A stretch of DNA of 64,000 nucleotides from assembly GCA_009760885.1 (NCBI GenBank), contig CM019703.1:7762459-7826458 (forward strand), given 5' to 3'. Both the position numbers and the translations under genes were made by a program. Position 1 is the stretch's first letter; every line of letters begins with the position of its first letter. Source of the stretch: Achatina immaculata. Lineage: Eukaryota; Mollusca; Gastropoda; Stylommatophora; Achatinidae. Under the pieces are notes generated by a model that worked only from the letters and a program-made list of their open reading frames with translations, searched no databases and was not told where the DNA came from. Of the stretch, positions 62,124 to 64,000 are shown piece by piece.

Positions 62124-63190
62124 TATGATTTTAGGTTAGTTGAAAGTTTAATTATGAGAACACAAGTGTCAAACTTTGGGTGACAGAGGTGGTTTGTCGG
62201 GGACATGTGAACTCGCACGGAGATTATGGGTTTTGTGAGAAACGAAGGTCATAGAACAATGCCTGTTCACAGAAAATTGAAATTCAGGAGGAGAATCTTC
62301 AGAAAGAATGGAAAAAAACGCGAGTAATACAAGACCTTAAAGGAATACGATGATGATAATTGAGACATGGTTTGTTAGAGTCAGTTCGGGCCAGTGGTTT
62401 TCAAAAAGTAGGGGTTAGTACTTAGTTGTTTTCGTTAGGACAATTTTGTAGTTGTATTGTTGGTGGTCCTTTTAGGACATTTAGAGTGAGTCAACGTTAG
62501 GTTATTTTACTGTCAGGCATGTTCCTATCCTAGTGTTAGTCTATTTTTTACACCATGAAATACTGGAATATGTGGATTTCCCAGTTGTTGTAGTGTTCCA
62601 TGAGAGTTGTACGTATGGACAATTTTTATACAGTTGTAGAATTCTGGGTCTTAGGTTTCCTCCCACATGGCAATCCATGTTTTGCCAGGAGCTGACTATT
62701 GTTTTGTATAGTCGCCCTGCCATGTTGGCCGCTCCCCCCCCCCTCCCCACCTCATCCTCATAATTCATCGTCCATTTTCTCATTCAATAAATTCATGCCT
62801 GTGAGATTTGAAAACACATTCTTGGTTATTCCACACGTCGTGAGATGTTGTTATGTTGGAAGCTTGCAGAGTTTGTCTAGTTGTAATGATGTTGGCTAGT
62901 GGCGGCAAGAGAGTGTCTGGGACGTTGTGTGTTTCTAGAAGAATATCATGGAAACAAAACTTGAAGATTCATATATCAATCTACCTAAACTTGATCTTGA
63001 GAGTAAACTAACCATCAATCAGTTATCCCACTAAACACTTTGTTACCAACAGTAATCCACACATACCGGCTGATACAAGTTTAGTTTGCCTTGGGCCGGT
63101 CCGTTCGAGGAAAGTTCTTGTAGTTTCGATTTCGTCTTCAAGAATTGAGAGTCACAGCGAATGGCCCGGGTTAGAATATTATTTTAGAAG
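62124..63190. other. no gene supported
   Basis: About 1 kb with short frames on both strands (up to 80 residues) and a C run near 62736. No motif recognised. Confidence 0.35.
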
Positions 63191-63194
63191 GTTA

Positions 63195-63365
63195 TGTATG
63201 AGAGGAAGACCAAGGCGAAGATGGCTGCAAGATATTGTTGATGATCTGCAAATGGATGCATCAGCAGCAGGCTATCTTACTCACAACCGAGAGGCCTACA
63301 GGAGTGCTGTTAGGGAGGCAAAGTTCCTCAAGGGACATGCAAATGAATGAATGAATGAATGAATG
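63195..63365 (+). mobile_element. LINE-A 3' end with GAAT tail
   Basis: GAGAGGAAGACCAAGGCGAA, GATGGATGCATCAGCAGC-like segment, GAGGCAAAGTTCCTCAAGGG, then (GAAT)5. The best preserved tail of the family. Confidence 0.85.
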
Positions 63366-63379
63366 TGTTCTCCTTTAAT

Positions 63380-64000
63380 TGATTCTATATTTGAGGGGTA
63401 GAATTTCTACCTTTTTGTGCTGATCTGCACTCTGTACATGGTGTTTGCCACAAATCAGATTTAATGCTTGTTTGTGAAGTGAGTGGAGCCTGTTTGTATT
63501 TGACACGGAGCGTCCATCCCAGATTGTGGAACACTAATCTAAGTGTGTTTGTATATGTGATACGCATTATGTCTTTTTTATGTCTTGGTCGAAAAAGTGT
63601 TTAATTTTGGCTAGCGAGTAAACTTTCTGTGCTATCTAGTGTGTTAGATTATGTACGTGAGAATTCCAAGTTAAATGTTGATCACTGATGATGCCTAGAG
63701 TTTTTATGTTCATGGACGTTTTCTATTTCTGTAGTCCCAGGACAAAGCTGTAGTTTTTTTTTTTTTTTCATTCTGCAGCTTCTGTCTTGTAGTGATGAAC
63801 ATGGATTCTGTTTTGTTGCTGTTTATCAACATACAGTTATTATCAGTCCATTTAATCAAGCTGTTTATGTAATTTTTTAGCGTTGTCAGTAGGTTATTGA
63901 TGTCATAGTGACTATTGTAAATGATGCAGTCATCAGAAAAAAAGATCACACGAAGAGTGCTTTAAATGTAATAGTAAATCGTTAATATAGACAGCAAATA
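63380..64000 (-). mobile_element. CR1/Jockey-like LINE RT fragment, runs off the edge
   Basis: Minus frame 63949-63710: IFFSDDCIIYNSHYDINNLL (F-ADD box with A to S), LKNYINSLIKWTDNNCMLIN and SNKTESMFITTRQKLQN. Past an A run at 63758 the frame shifts to HEHKNSRHH..STFNLEF, the NLGI..D..L.W..H block. The pattern (short turn after ADD, W..N...N..K...M.I) belongs to CR1/Jockey-like, not RTE-like, LINEs. The RT core lies beyond the window. Confidence 0.65.

Noticed and set aside
1..64000. LTR retrotransposons or integrated viral genes
   Set aside because: No long direct terminal repeats, integrase, protease or capsid-like motifs were seen.

Overview
This window is A+T-rich animal nuclear DNA. It has intron-containing genes, long microsatellites, several minisatellites and a dense, mostly decayed mix of non-LTR retrotransposons, Penelope-like elements, Tc1/mariner transposons, tRNA-derived SINEs and MITEs. 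The mix (RTE-like LINEs with short simple-repeat 3' tails, a Penelope-like element with a GIY-YIG domain, RNase H LINE ends, tRNA-SINEs) suits a lophotrochozoan, most likely a mollusc. That assignment is inference; no species is named.

One complete host gene is supported. It lies on the minus strand between 22560 and 9079 and encodes a PCTP/STARD10-type START-domain lipid-transfer protein. I reconstructed six coding exons, all with GT-AG borders and compatible phases, giving an 816-nt CDS for 271 residues. Its five introns (about 1 to 4.2 kb) hold much of the repeat content of the left third: a mariner with a SINE nested in it, RNase H LINE ends, BovB-like LINE pieces, a polypurine tract and a 22-bp minisatellite. 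No other host gene could be supported.

Layout. 0-9 kb: LINE 3' ends, a 27-bp array inside a SINE, a 40-bp minisatellite, a decayed IS630-type transposase, a hAT-like MITE. 9-22.6 kb: the START gene. 23-28.4 kb: three LINE fragments in one orientation, the last a nearly full-length BovB/RTE-like element. 28.5-30.7 kb: two Penelope-like copies in head-to-head inverted orientation. 30.7-46 kb: LINE fragments, inverted repeats, many microsatellites and a 1.15-kb minisatellite. 46-64 kb: a mariner with terminal inverted repeats, SINEs, a LINE whose own coding segment has become a 31-bp minisatellite, a LINE with a clear target-site duplication, a minisatellite split by a LINE, a Tc1 transposon split by a LINE, a second Tc1 copy, and a CR1/Jockey-like LINE running off the edge.

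Labels. LINE-A: RTE-like, GAAT-type tail. LINE-B: BovB-like, ATG-type tail. LINE-C: ends near ATGTAAG. LINE-D and LINE-E: single other families. SIR: a roughly 300-bp unclassified repeat. SINE-1: tRNA-headed. SINE-2: related tail without head. R700: a roughly 700-bp unclassified repeat. Nearly all element reading frames are broken; I saw no intact mobile element and no clear undescribed host system. The most notable signals are the repeated tandem amplification of short internal segments of mobile elements and several nested insertions whose order can be read from the sequence.
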